Both the position numbers and the translations under genes were made by a program. 24,909 bases of DNA, from positions 1-24,909 of the IMG/VR virus record IMGVR_UViG_3300030451_002513. One strand, given 5' to 3'. Positions 1 through 7,132 of this stretch are shown here, one piece after another; position 1 is the stretch's first letter; the number at the start of each line of letters is the position of its first letter. Under the pieces are notes generated by a model. That model searched no databases. It worked only from the letters and a program-made list of their open reading frames with translations, and was not told the origin of the DNA. Source of the DNA: a virus.

Positions 1-42
1 AATGTGATTCGTTTGTGTTGGTCTATACAAAAGTAAATTAAA

Positions 43-294
43 ATGATTTATTATATTCACGTTAATCAATTAAAGATTCGACAAAATAATAAACTCATAC
101 GAGAGGGTCGAGAAGACGAAATCATGCCACCAATTATAATAAAAAAAGGTAAAAATAAAACGATTGCTAATTGCTTTGAAATAGAATTCGTTGAAAGAAC
201 AAAAATGGTGTACCACTTTAAAGGGGGTAAAATACTGCCTTGTGGTGCTAGACTTGTAGCAATGACTCATGCAATGCCAAAAATATTACGATGA
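43..294 (+). CDS. conserved small phage protein, function unknown
   Basis: This 83-residue protein has a basic N-terminal half (a KKGKNK stretch at about residues 34-39) and a C-terminal half with alternating hydrophobic residues and the string LPCGARLVA at about residues 65-73. I recall the same layout, ending in a CGAR motif, in many small early proteins of podo- and siphophages. None that I know has an assigned function. It is the first gene of the plus-strand block and lies 17 bases before the next one. No convincing Shine-Dalgarno precedes the ATG, so the start is uncertain; an in-frame ATG at codon 28 (position 124) is an alternative. The gene may also be preceded by others outside the window. 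Confidence 0.6.
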   Translation: MIYYIHVNQLKIRQNNKLIREGREDEIMPPIIIKKGKNKTIANCFEIEFVERTKMVYHFKGGKILPCGARLVAMTHAMPKILR

Positions 295-311
295 CACGTT
301 AAGGAGAAAAA

Positions 312-557
312 ATGACCAAGAGGGAATTAGAGTTAAGATTAAAAAAGTTTGAAAAAGATATCGAAGAAAAAATGGAACAGAAGATAAGAGATTTAATTTA
401 TGAAGAAACCGGGAGTGATTTTACAAAGCATTGGGACACCATATGGGAGGTTAGTGTGGTGGCTAAAGATGCTGAAATCGCGGCGTCTAATGCTCAATGT
501 GATTTAGATATGCTTAAAGAAGAATTAGAAGATAAACAGGTAATTGATAGCGAGTAA
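312..557 (+). CDS. small coiled-coil hypothetical protein
   Basis: The 81-residue product is highly charged and predicted helical. It has heptad-like hydrophobic spacing over residues 5-30 and again over 50-75, so a coiled coil or helical hairpin is likely. The start is well supported: AAGGAG at 301-306 stands five bases before the ATG. Its stop codon overlaps the polymerase start in a TAATG (555-559), which predicts translational coupling with the polymerase. No family was recognised. A helper or regulator of replication is possible from position alone, but nothing in the sequence demonstrates it. Confidence 0.6.
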   Translation: MTKRELELRLKKFEKDIEEKMEQKIRDLIYEETGSDFTKHWDTIWEVSVVAKDAEIAASNAQCDLDMLKEELEDKQVIDSE

Positions 558-2428
558 TGATGGACTTACTAACAATAGACTTTGAAACGTATTACGATAA
601 AAAATATTCTCTAGCAAAACTTACAACAGAGCAGTATGTACGAGATGAGAAGTTTGAGATTATTGGATTCGCAATAAAGAAAAATGATGAGCCTACGGTG
701 TGGTACACCGGCACGCTTAATGAATTACGATCAGCGATCAATAAATACGATTGGAAAAACTCAGGTTGTTTAGCACATAACACCATGTTTGATTCTTTTA
801 TATTGACTGAGATTTTTGGTAAGCATGCCAAGATGTGGTTCGATACTTTAAGTATGGGTCAAGCGTTGATTGGATCGTTTCATTCAGTATCACTAGCGAA
901 CATGTCAAAGTACTACGAGATAGGTGAGAAAGGTACAGAAGTTGAAGACGCGCTTGGTAAACGAATTGTAGATTTTAGTGAGGAAGAGTTAGATAGATAC
1001 GCGAAGTATTGTATTAATGATGTAGATTTAACTTATGATTTATTTAAAAAGATTGCAGTTGGTTTTCCGAAGTCTGAACTCAAACTTATTGATGTAACTT
1101 TACGTATGCACAATGATCCTATTCTTGAGATCAATGTTCCTTTACTTAACGCTGAGCTACGCGTTATTGAAAAAGAAAAAGCAAAACTACTAGAGGCCTC
1201 CGGAGTTGATGAGAAAGTTTTAGCAAGCAATAAACAGTTTGCTGAGTTTTTAGAATCAAAAGGTATCGAGGTTCCAATGAAGACCAGTCCGACTACCGGT
1301 AAAGAAACTTACGCACTTGCAAAGTCTGATGAGGGATTTAAAAAATTATTTCAACATGAGGACGAAGAGATACGTTTAGTTGCTGAGGCTAGAAAAAATA
1401 TTAAGAGTAGAATTAATGAAACAAGAATTAATAGATTCTTAACGATTGCTAAGCGGGGGCCTTTACCGATTCCATTGAGATACTACGCCGCGCACACCGG
1501 TAGGTGGGGCGGTACAGATAAAACTAATCTACAAAATTTACCAAAGAATAAAATGAGAGAAGGCATTATTGTGCCATCAGGTTACACACTGATTGACTCA
1601 GATTCTTCACAAATTGAGGCTAGAGTGTTGGCTTGGTTTTCCGGGCAGGATGATGTAGTAGAGCAATTCAGGAAAAAAGAAGATGTATATAAACATATGG
1701 CTAGTAAGATTTATGATAAGCCGGTAGAAGATATTACACCTGACGAAAGATTCATTGGTAAGACTTGTGTGTTAGGTTGTGGTTATGGGATGGGGTATAA
1801 AAGATTCCAGGCGACAGTTAAAAACGATGGCGTTATTATGGATGATAGCGAATGTAAAAAAATTGTGTACGCCTACCGCGATTCTGCTAGCAGTATAGTT
1901 AGCTTATGGAAACAAGGGGATGAGTTATTACAAAACATGTCAAGGGATATTGATAAGATGCATAGTCCCTATGGTAAATCGGGGATTGTAACTCCAGGCC
2001 TGGATAGTATTTTACTACCGAATGGTATGAGGATTCACTATAAGAATTTACAGCGGGTAGCTAAAGATAAAGACGTTACACCACCTGCGGTAGCATCAGC
2101 GACATGGAAACCAAAGATCGATGAAGAGATTATGTATGAGGGGCGTGGTGGAAAGTTGAAACATATTTATGGCGGTAAGCTAACAGAGAATGTAGTACAG
2201 GCACTAGCAAGAATAATTATTGGTGAGCAGATGTTATTAATAGCTAAGCGATACCAGGTTGTACTTACTGTGCATGACGCTGTAGCTTGTGCTGTTTTAA
2301 ATGAAGAGAAAGACGAGGCGTTGCAGTATGTAGAAGAATGTATGAACTACACGCCGGAGTGGGCTGAGGGTTTACCCTTGACCTGTGAACTAGGACATGG
2401 AAATAGTTATGGAGGTATATCAAAATGA
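557..2428 (+). CDS. family A DNA polymerase with 3'-5' exonuclease domain (Leu at position 762 equivalent)
   Basis: This is the replicative phage DNA polymerase of the Pol I type, 623 residues, without a 5' nuclease domain. Exonuclease motifs are DFE with D8/E10 (Exo I), HNTMFD with N75 and D79 (Exo II) and YCIND with D155 (Exo III), so proofreading looks intact. Polymerase motif A is DSSQIEAR (D349), motif B runs from R398 through K402 to Y410 with canonical spacing, and motif C is VHD (H573, D574). The residue equivalent to E. coli Phe762 is Leu406, a variant described in virioplankton polymerases. Two adjacent ATGs (557, 560) are both possible starts. The gene overlaps its neighbours at both ends (TAATG upstream, ATGA downstream), so it sits in a translationally coupled replication operon. 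Confidence 0.96.
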   Translation: MMDLLTIDFETYYDKKYSLAKLTTEQYVRDEKFEIIGFAIKKNDEPTVWYTGTLNELRSAINKYDWKNSGCLAHNTMFDSFILTEIFGKHAKMWFDTLSMGQALIGSFHSVSLANMSKYYEIGEKGTEVEDALGKRIVDFSEEELDRYAKYCINDVDLTYDLFKKIAVGFPKSELKLIDVTLRMHNDPILEINVPLLNAELRVIEKEKAKLLEASGVDEKVLASNKQFAEFLESKGIEVPMKTSPTTGKETYALAKSDEGFKKLFQHEDEEIRLVAEARKNIKSRINETRINRFLTIAKRGPLPIPLRYYAAHTGRWGGTDKTNLQNLPKNKMREGIIVPSGYTLIDSDSSQIEARVLAWFSGQDDVVEQFRKKEDVYKHMASKIYDKPVEDITPDERFIGKTCVLGCGYGMGYKRFQATVKNDGVIMDDSECKKIVYAYRDSASSIVSLWKQGDELLQNMSRDIDKMHSPYGKSGIVTPGLDSILLPNGMRIHYKNLQRVAKDKDVTPPAVASATWKPKIDEEIMYEGRGGKLKHIYGGKLTENVVQALARIIIGEQMLLIAKRYQVVLTVHDAVACAVLNEEKDEALQYVEECMNYTPEWAEGLPLTCELGHGNSYGGISK

Positions 2429-2793
2429 ATTGGAATACAAGAAATAGGATTACGGATAGTGATGATTCAACACTTACTGAGGCAGGTAAAGCGAACAAGG
2501 AACAACAAAAAAAGAAAGAGAAAGTTGATGTTAGTAATGAGACGAAAGATGTTAAGAATGTACAGGAAGACATGGTTAACCACCCTCCGCACTACAAAGT
2601 GGGTGGCATCGAGACCCTTGATTTTATTAGGGCTAAACTTGGCACTGATGGGTATGTTGGCTACTGTGTTGGGAATGTTTTAAAGTATCTCTCAAGAGCA
2701 GGCCACAAAGACAGACAAAAAGTACAAGAAGATCTAAAGAAGGCTGAGTTTTATTTGAAAGAGGCTATTCTGATTGGTGAAAAAAATGAATGA
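2425..2793 (+). CDS. DUF3310 family protein (related to T7 gp1.7-type proteins)
   Basis: The C-terminal part, residues 52-115, carries the DUF3310 signature: NHPPHY at 52-57, then IETLDFI, then a GNVLKYLSRAGHKD block at 83-96 followed by a charged helix. Family members occur in many phages, and T7 gp1.7 from the same family has been linked to nucleotide phosphorylation. Whether this copy is catalytic is not known. The first 50 residues are a lysine- and glutamate-rich, probably disordered extension. The start overlaps the polymerase stop as ATGA, and the end overlaps the next gene. The location directly behind the polymerase suits a role in nucleotide supply or replication. Confidence 0.85.
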   Translation: MNWNTRNRITDSDDSTLTEAGKANKEQQKKKEKVDVSNETKDVKNVQEDMVNHPPHYKVGGIETLDFIRAKLGTDGYVGYCVGNVLKYLSRAGHKDRQKVQEDLKKAEFYLKEAILIGEKNE

Positions 2794-3046
2794 TAGAATC
2801 AAAGTTTTACCTACTATAAAAAGCTCACAAGAAAACGCTAGAGAAGGCCTTAATAATTTGAGTGATGAATTCAGGCAGGTTATTGATAAAGGTAAATTTA
2901 CTAAAGGTTTTACTCTTGCATTTGGTGAAGAGGGTAAAGGTCTTGATGACGGTGTTATGGATATAGGCATCACGTCAAACGTCAGTAGAACTGAGCTTCT
3001 TGGCCTTTTGGATGTTGTAAAACATTATCTTTTAAATGGTAATTAG
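2786..3046 (+). CDS. hypothetical protein in replication block
   Basis: An 86-residue product is read from the ATG at 2786, which has GGTGA at 2776-2780 five bases upstream. An in-frame TTG at 2774 would add four residues but overlaps that ribosome site, so the ATG is preferred. The product is mixed in charge with no membrane segment or cysteine. It has a central FTLAFGEEGKG stretch and a C-terminal helix with leucine-rich LLGLLDVVKHYLL. It overlaps the preceding gene by eight bases. I do not recognise the family, and the context suggests only that it is co-expressed with the polymerase and nuclease. Confidence 0.55.
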   Translation: MNDRIKVLPTIKSSQENAREGLNNLSDEFRQVIDKGKFTKGFTLAFGEEGKGLDDGVMDIGITSNVSRTELLGLLDVVKHYLLNGN

Positions 3047-3048
3047 AT

Positions 3049-3054
3049 TATAAT
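3049..3054 (+). promoter_or_regulatory. isolated -10 element just upstream of nuclease gene
   Basis: A perfect TATAAT ends six bases before the nuclease ATG at 3061, so a transcript starting at the usual distance would begin at or next to the start codon. No Shine-Dalgarno is present in this gap. The best -35 at an 18-base spacer (TTATCT, 3025-3030) is poor. It is either a leaderless promoter or a chance AT-rich match. Confidence 0.3.
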
Positions 3055-3060
3055 ATAGAC

Positions 3061-3723
3061 ATGAATAACGCCTGGTCATATTCGAGTTTATCACTGTTTC
3101 AGCAGTGTCCTAAAAAATACTATCATTTGAAAGTAAAAAAGGATGTTGTTGAAAAACAAACACATGCTCTAATTTATGGTAACGAAGTACACAAAGTTGC
3201 TGAGAAATATGTTAAGGATGATGTAGATATTCCTGAAAAGTATGCTGAGGTTTGTAAGCCGGTTCACAGAGTGAAACAGATGAAAGGTGAGAAACATTGT
3301 GAGTTGAGATTAGGCATGACCAAAGAGTTGGAACCTTGTAAGTTCTTTGATGATAACGTTTGGTGGAGGGGCGTAATTGATCTCTTGATTGTTAACGGAG
3401 ATAAGGGTAAGATAATAGACTATAAGACAGGGAAAAATAGTAAATATGCAGACATTAAACAACTTGACTTATTTACCGTAGCCGCATTTACTCACTTTCC
3501 CCATCTTACTGAAATAAAGGCAGGCCTGCTTTTTTTAGTGACCAACGATTTTATCACAAAATCTTATGTTAGAGGGGATGTTATTGGCATAATGTCTAAC
3601 TTTTATAAGGAAGTTGATATTATGGATACATGCTTTAAAGAGGATGTATGGAATGCAAAACCCAACTTTACTTGTTATAAATATTGCCCCATACTCCATT
3701 GCCCACATAATGGAAAGAGATAA
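3061..3723 (+). CDS. PD-(D/E)XK nuclease, Cas4/RecB-like, with putative Fe-S cysteines
   Basis: This 220-residue protein has the core of RecB/Cas4-type nucleases: SYSSLSLFQQCPKKYY at residues 6-21, GNEVH with H44, GVIDLL with D107, IIDYKTGK with D120 and K122, and a Q134 helix. These are the residues that bind metal and cleave DNA in this superfamily. C16 pairs with a C-terminal cluster C205, C209, C214, the arrangement that holds a 4Fe-4S cluster in Cas4, AddB and Exo5, although the spacing here is x3/x4 instead of the common x2/x5. It probably processes DNA ends in replication or recombination alongside the SNF2 helicase two genes on. No Shine-Dalgarno precedes the ATG. There is no CRISPR context, so it should not be called Cas4. 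Confidence 0.88.
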   Translation: MNNAWSYSSLSLFQQCPKKYYHLKVKKDVVEKQTHALIYGNEVHKVAEKYVKDDVDIPEKYAEVCKPVHRVKQMKGEKHCELRLGMTKELEPCKFFDDNVWWRGVIDLLIVNGDKGKIIDYKTGKNSKYADIKQLDLFTVAAFTHFPHLTEIKAGLLFLVTNDFITKSYVRGDVIGIMSNFYKEVDIMDTCFKEDVWNAKPNFTCYKYCPILHCPHNGKR

Positions 3724-3725
3724 TT

Positions 3726-3995
3726 ATGGCTACAAAAAAGAAAAAACGTAATTATAAAAAAGAATATCAACAGCAGAAAAAAAGAATTGCTAAGAATAAA
3801 GGTGTGCATGAGGCACGATTAGAAAGACAGCGTGCGAGACGTAAGCTAGATAAAAAAGGTGTCAATAGAAAAGGTAAAGATATTGCACATAAGAAAGCGT
3901 TAAGTAAAGGAGGATCAAATAAAGATGGATATAAGTTGGAGAAGCCTAGTAAGAATAGGTCATTTAAGAGGAACAAGGATAAATCTGTAGCATAG
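3726..3995 (+). CDS. very basic small HNH-like protein
   Basis: Of 89 residues, 35 are lysine or arginine. The N-terminal half is a basic helix. The C-terminal half, KDIAHKKALSKGGSN at residues 51-65 followed by PSKNRSFKRN, resembles the D-x-x-H ... GG-x-N ... N-R-S layout of small HNH-type phage proteins. Only H55 and the two asparagines are obvious, and no zinc-binding CxxC pair is present, so endonuclease activity is uncertain. The alternative is a nucleic-acid-binding protein that has lost catalysis. It starts two bases after the nuclease stop without a visible ribosome site and ends immediately before the helicase ATG, implying coupled translation across all three genes. Confidence 0.65.
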   Translation: MATKKKKRNYKKEYQQQKKRIAKNKGVHEARLERQRARRKLDKKGVNRKGKDIAHKKALSKGGSNKDGYKLEKPSKNRSFKRNKDKSVA

Positions 3996-5537
3996 ATGCA
4001 AATAGTGGAGAACCGGGAGTTACTGTTACGATTACGTAACCCTAAACGAGTGACTGATGTAGTAAAAGATACAAAGTCTTTACAAGATGGAAAAGTTTTA
4101 GTACATTGGAATTTGGAGAACGCTCAAAAATTAACTGAGATGGAGGTAAAAGTGGAATCACCAATTATTCGAGATTATGAATTTACAGGGATGTTTGATC
4201 CTTTCGAACATCAAAAAAAGACAGCATCATTTCTATCATTACGCCAGCGAGCATTTTGCTTTAACGAGCAGGGTACAGGTAAAACTGCTAGTGCAATATG
4301 GGCGTGTGATTATCTTATGAAGGAAGGTCAGATAGATAGAGTATTAATAGTCTGCCCTTTATCTATTATGCAATCCGCATGGCAACAAGATATTTTTAGA
4401 ACAGCAACACATAGAACATGTGATATTGTTTATGGTACGCCTACAAAAAGAAGAGATATATTAGATCAGGGATCGGATTTTGCTATTATTAATTACGATG
4501 GTATTGAGATAGTTGAAGAAGAAATAGTTAATGGTGGGTTTGACTTAATTATTATAGATGAGGCTAACGCTTATAAAAATCCTCAGACAAGACGTTGGAA
4601 ATGTTTGAATAGGATTTTATCTGCTAAGCCTAGCACTAGGTTATGGATGATGACAGGGACACCTGCGGCTCAATCTCCAGTAGATGCTTTTGGTTTAGCA
4701 AAGTTAGTTAATCCAGATAACACACCTAGATCTTTAGGTAATTGGAGAGATCAGGTCATGTTAAAAGTAGCACAATTTACTTGGATACCAAAGCCTCAGG
4801 CCACACAAAAAGTACATAATGTTTTACAGCCTGCTATACGATTTACAAAAGAGCAGTGTTTGGATTTACCCGCATTGACTTACCAAACAAGAAAAGTACC
4901 ACTTACAAAACAACAAGAAAAATATTATAAAGATATTAAAAACAAACTTTATATTGAGGCCGCTGAAGAAGAGATCACCGCTGTTAACGCCGCGGCTTTA
5001 ATGCAGAAGTTACTACAGATAAGTTGTGGAGCGGTCTATTCAGATACTAAAGAGACAGTACGATTCGATGCGAAAGCTAGACTAAACGTTATCAAAGAAA
5101 TCATTGATGAGACCTCACACAAAGCTCTGATATTTGTACCGTTTAGAAATGCGATAGAAATGGTCAGTGAGTTTCTAAGTAAAAATAAAATAAATAGTAA
5201 CATTATTAGCGGTGATGTAGTTGCACATAAAAGAGCTGATATATTTAATCGTTTTCAAACTGGAGATGATGTAAAGGTTTTAGTCATACAGCCGCAAGCG
5301 GCCGCACATGGTGTGACACTAACGCGAGCTGATACTGTTATATGGTTTGGCCCTACTACGAGTCTAGAAACATATATGCAGGCTAACGCTAGAGTACACA
5401 GAGCAGGACAAGTTAATAAGACTACTGTTATTAATATTGAAGGTAGCGCTGTAGAAAGAAAGATTTATAGAATGCTACAGAACAAAGAGCATGTCCACAC
5501 TAAAATTATTGATTTATATAAAGAAGAAATAAATTAA
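3996..5537 (+). CDS. SNF2-type superfamily 2 DNA helicase/translocase
   Basis: The 513-residue product contains the ordered SF2 motifs: a Q-like FEHQ at 70-73, Walker A EQGTGKT at 91-97, motif Ia VCPLSI near 119-124, motif II DEAN at 188-191, motif III MMTGTP at 218-223, motif V region around residues 431-442, and motif VI QANARVHRAGQ at 462-472. The RxHRxGQ form of motif VI is typical of SNF2 proteins. It should use ATP to move on or remodel duplex DNA during phage replication or recombination. It has only the two RecA-like domains plus a short N-terminal part, which is compact for the family and usual for phage versions. The ATG follows the preceding stop directly. Confidence 0.94.
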   Translation: MQIVENRELLLRLRNPKRVTDVVKDTKSLQDGKVLVHWNLENAQKLTEMEVKVESPIIRDYEFTGMFDPFEHQKKTASFLSLRQRAFCFNEQGTGKTASAIWACDYLMKEGQIDRVLIVCPLSIMQSAWQQDIFRTATHRTCDIVYGTPTKRRDILDQGSDFAIINYDGIEIVEEEIVNGGFDLIIIDEANAYKNPQTRRWKCLNRILSAKPSTRLWMMTGTPAAQSPVDAFGLAKLVNPDNTPRSLGNWRDQVMLKVAQFTWIPKPQATQKVHNVLQPAIRFTKEQCLDLPALTYQTRKVPLTKQQEKYYKDIKNKLYIEAAEEEITAVNAAALMQKLLQISCGAVYSDTKETVRFDAKARLNVIKEIIDETSHKALIFVPFRNAIEMVSEFLSKNKINSNIISGDVVAHKRADIFNRFQTGDDVKVLVIQPQAAAHGVTLTRADTVIWFGPTTSLETYMQANARVHRAGQVNKTTVINIEGSAVERKIYRMLQNKEHVHTKIIDLYKEEIN

Positions 5538-5544
5538 AAAAGAC

Positions 5545-5573
5545 TTGCAATGTACACTTTAAATGTGTATTAT
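5545..5573 (+). promoter_or_regulatory. sigma70-like promoter with internal dyad
   Basis: TTGCAA at 5545-5550 is separated by exactly 17 bases from TATTAT at 5568-5573. The spacer contains an inverted repeat, TACAC at 5553-5557 and GTGTA at 5565-5569, overlapping the left edge of the -10, where a repressor could act. Transcription would start near 5580, in the 51-base gap behind the helicase gene. Confidence 0.7.
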
Positions 5574-5603
5574 TGAGGTATAACAACTATGGAGAACGAC
5601 AAT

Positions 5604-6044
5604 ATGGAAACATTAGATTTGATTAGTCCTGAAGATTCAGAGCAGGATAAGATAGATATAGAGCAGTATATTCGTGTGTATATTAATATACGTTCTAAGA
5701 AAGAGGATCTCGTTAAGCAACACGATGAGCAAGTTGCTAAGCTAGATGAAAAGATGCAACTCATAAAAGAGAAGCTATTGGAGGAGTTTAAAAAGACTAA
5801 TGCTGAATCAGTATCGACATCCGTTGGCACTGCGTACAGAAAGGTTAAGACAACTCACACTACAAACGATTGGGAAAGTTTTTATAACTTTGTTCTTGAG
5901 CATAAAGCCCCCGATCTATTACAAAAAAGAATCCATCAAGGTGCTATGAAAGAATGGTTAGAGGCTAATCCTACTTTAGTACCTGAGGGTTTAAATACAT
6001 TTTCGGATTTCGAAATAACCATAAGGAGAAAAGGCAAAAAATGA
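5604..6044 (+). CDS. coiled-coil protein, Gp157/Gam-like layout, function unknown
   Basis: Read from the ATG at 5604 the product is 146 residues. An in-frame ATG at 5589 adds five. The later start is preferred because GGAG at 5591-5594 fits it and would lie inside a transcript starting near 5580, whereas the GAGG serving the earlier ATG (5575-5578) would not be transcribed. A long charged coiled coil (roughly residues 15-70) is followed by a compact region with TAYRKVKTTHTTNDWESFY and a C-terminal strand FEITIRRKGKK. This layout recalls Siphovirus Gp157 and Gam-type proteins, but I see no decisive signature. It is first in a promoter-led unit and overlaps the next gene as ATGA, so it is probably needed with it. 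Confidence 0.75.
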   Translation: METLDLISPEDSEQDKIDIEQYIRVYINIRSKKEDLVKQHDEQVAKLDEKMQLIKEKLLEEFKKTNAESVSTSVGTAYRKVKTTHTTNDWESFYNFVLEHKAPDLLQKRIHQGAMKEWLEANPTLVPEGLNTFSDFEITIRRKGKK

Positions 6045-6850
6045 GTACTGATATCACGCCATTAGAAGACGGTAAGTTACCTGCATATATACAGAAACTT
6101 GAATTAGATGATGCTACGACTGCACTTGCAGGTCAGTCGGGGTTCAAAAGAATCTCTATCAAAGGGGGAGTGTTTAGAATGATAGAGGGAGGCCAGGAGC
6201 TAGCGTCCTCTGACGAGCGTTCAATGAACATCGTTATTGTTAACGCCGCTCCTAAGACCGGGAGGTCTTACTATGAGGGGTCATATAAAGATGGAGCTAA
6301 TCTAGCACCTACATGCTGGTCAGCAGATAGTGTAAAACCTGATGAGTCTGTTGAAAACAAACAGGCGGTTGCGTGTGCATCTTGCCCACATAATATTGCA
6401 GGTTCTGCGCAAGGTGGTAAAGGTAGAGCGTGCAGGTTCTCGCACAAGATAGCTGTAGTATTAGCTGATTCTTTAGAGGGGGATGTTTATGCTATGCAAG
6501 TAGCATCTACGTCATTCTTTGGTAAACCTGTTGGTAAGTATATGCCTCTTCAGGCATACAGTAAATGGTTAAAGGCCATGAACATGCCAATATCAGCAGT
6601 TGTTACCGAGATGAGATTCGATAAAGATTCTCCTGTACCAAAGTTATTATTCAAAGCAGTTGGTGCTTTAAAAGAAGAGCAGTTTGCAATATCACAAAAG
6701 CAAGGTAAAACTACGCCTGCTCTTATGGCAGTAAGCTCTAAATCTACATCTGAAGGTGGTGAGTCAAGCGAGCCTGAGAAAGTTACCAAAGCACAAGCGG
6801 AAGTTAAGTCTGATAAACTTAATGACGTTTTAAATGAATTTGATGATTAA
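6041..6850 (+). CDS. putative ssDNA-binding replication protein with four-cysteine motif and acidic tail
   Basis: This 269-residue protein has C92 (TCWSAD), C112 and C115 (CASC) and C131 (ACRF), a C-x19-C-x2-C-x15-C set that could bind zinc. After this come a beta-rich region, LFGKP-like SFFGKPVGKYMPLQAYSKWL at 158-177 and VVTEMRFD at 187-194. Residues 225-260 are low complexity, and the chain ends in the acidic tail NDVLNEFDD. Such tails on bacterial SSB and T7 gp2.5 contact replication partners. I recall the cysteine motif in many marine phage proteins of unassigned function. ssDNA binding is an inference from the tail and the position between polymerase/helicase and primase genes. AAGGAG at 6023-6028 precedes the ATG. 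Confidence 0.75.
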   Translation: MSTDITPLEDGKLPAYIQKLELDDATTALAGQSGFKRISIKGGVFRMIEGGQELASSDERSMNIVIVNAAPKTGRSYYEGSYKDGANLAPTCWSADSVKPDESVENKQAVACASCPHNIAGSAQGGKGRACRFSHKIAVVLADSLEGDVYAMQVASTSFFGKPVGKYMPLQAYSKWLKAMNMPISAVVTEMRFDKDSPVPKLLFKAVGALKEEQFAISQKQGKTTPALMAVSSKSTSEGGESSEPEKVTKAQAEVKSDKLNDVLNEFDD

Positions 6851-6856
6851 CATAAA

Positions 6857-6863
6857 AAGGAGG
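6857..6863 (+). promoter_or_regulatory. remote Shine-Dalgarno for the HTH gene
   Basis: AAGGAGG, a near-full match to the anti-Shine-Dalgarno, lies 29 bases before the ATG at 6893, which is too far in a linear mRNA. If the hairpin at 6865-6884 folds, only about nine unpaired bases remain between them. No closer ribosome site exists. Confidence 0.55.
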
Positions 6864-6864
6864 C

Positions 6865-6884
6865 GGGGGGGAGTAATCCCTCCT
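6865..6884 (+). promoter_or_regulatory. GNRA-capped mRNA hairpin between ribosome site and start
   Basis: Bases 6865-6872 (G7 then A) pair with 6877-6884 (TCCCTCCT) to give eight pairs including two G-U, closed by a GTAA tetraloop at 6873-6876 of the GNRA class. It is not followed by a T-run, so it is unlikely to be an intrinsic terminator. CCTCCT at 6879-6884 can alternatively pair with AGGAGG at 6858-6863, which would hide the ribosome site. Confidence 0.6.
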
Positions 6885-6892
6885 GAATTAGT

Positions 6893-7129
6893 ATGGCGGT
6901 ATATGGAAAGATAAAAGACAGAATAGCGGAGTTACCAAAAGAACAGCCGTGGCAGGTATTGGTACATATGTGTTGCGACATGAAGTTAAGTTTTCCTGAA
7001 GTAGCAATTGAATTAGGTATGACGAAGAAGGCCTTATACAATTGGATTAACGGTGTTTCCACACCTGGCAAAGATAAAGAAGATTTAATAGATAAGTTTA
7101 TACAGAAGTTGGAGAGATTGGAGAAATGA
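6893..7129 (+). CDS. small helix-turn-helix DNA-binding protein
   Basis: The 78-residue product has a helix-turn-helix pattern at about residues 34-56, FPEVAIELGMTKKALYNWIN, with the A-x-x-L-G-M turn and an N-W-I recognition-helix end like Cro/XRE-type domains. Flanking helices complete a compact domain, and the C-terminus is a charged helix. It may regulate the phage or help load the primase-helicase that starts three bases after its stop. The ATG is the first possible start, because an in-frame TGA lies at 6884-6886. Translation initiation probably depends on the upstream hairpin, so expression may be controlled at the RNA level. Specific target unknown. Confidence 0.72.
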   Translation: MAVYGKIKDRIAELPKEQPWQVLVHMCCDMKLSFPEVAIELGMTKKALYNWINGVSTPGKDKEDLIDKFIQKLERLEK

Positions 7130-7132
7130 TAA

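Noticed and set aside
1-42. Promoter for the first small gene
   Set aside because: Only a poor TATACA at 24-29 is present and the window edge removes the -35 context, so no call is made.
3061-3723. cas4 gene of a CRISPR system
   Set aside because: No cas1, cas2 or array is present. The nuclease is a common phage RecB/Cas4-type replication-block protein.
6865-6892. Intrinsic terminator after the four-cysteine gene
   Set aside because: The stem is strong but is followed by TGAATTAG instead of a T-run, and downstream genes continue the operon.
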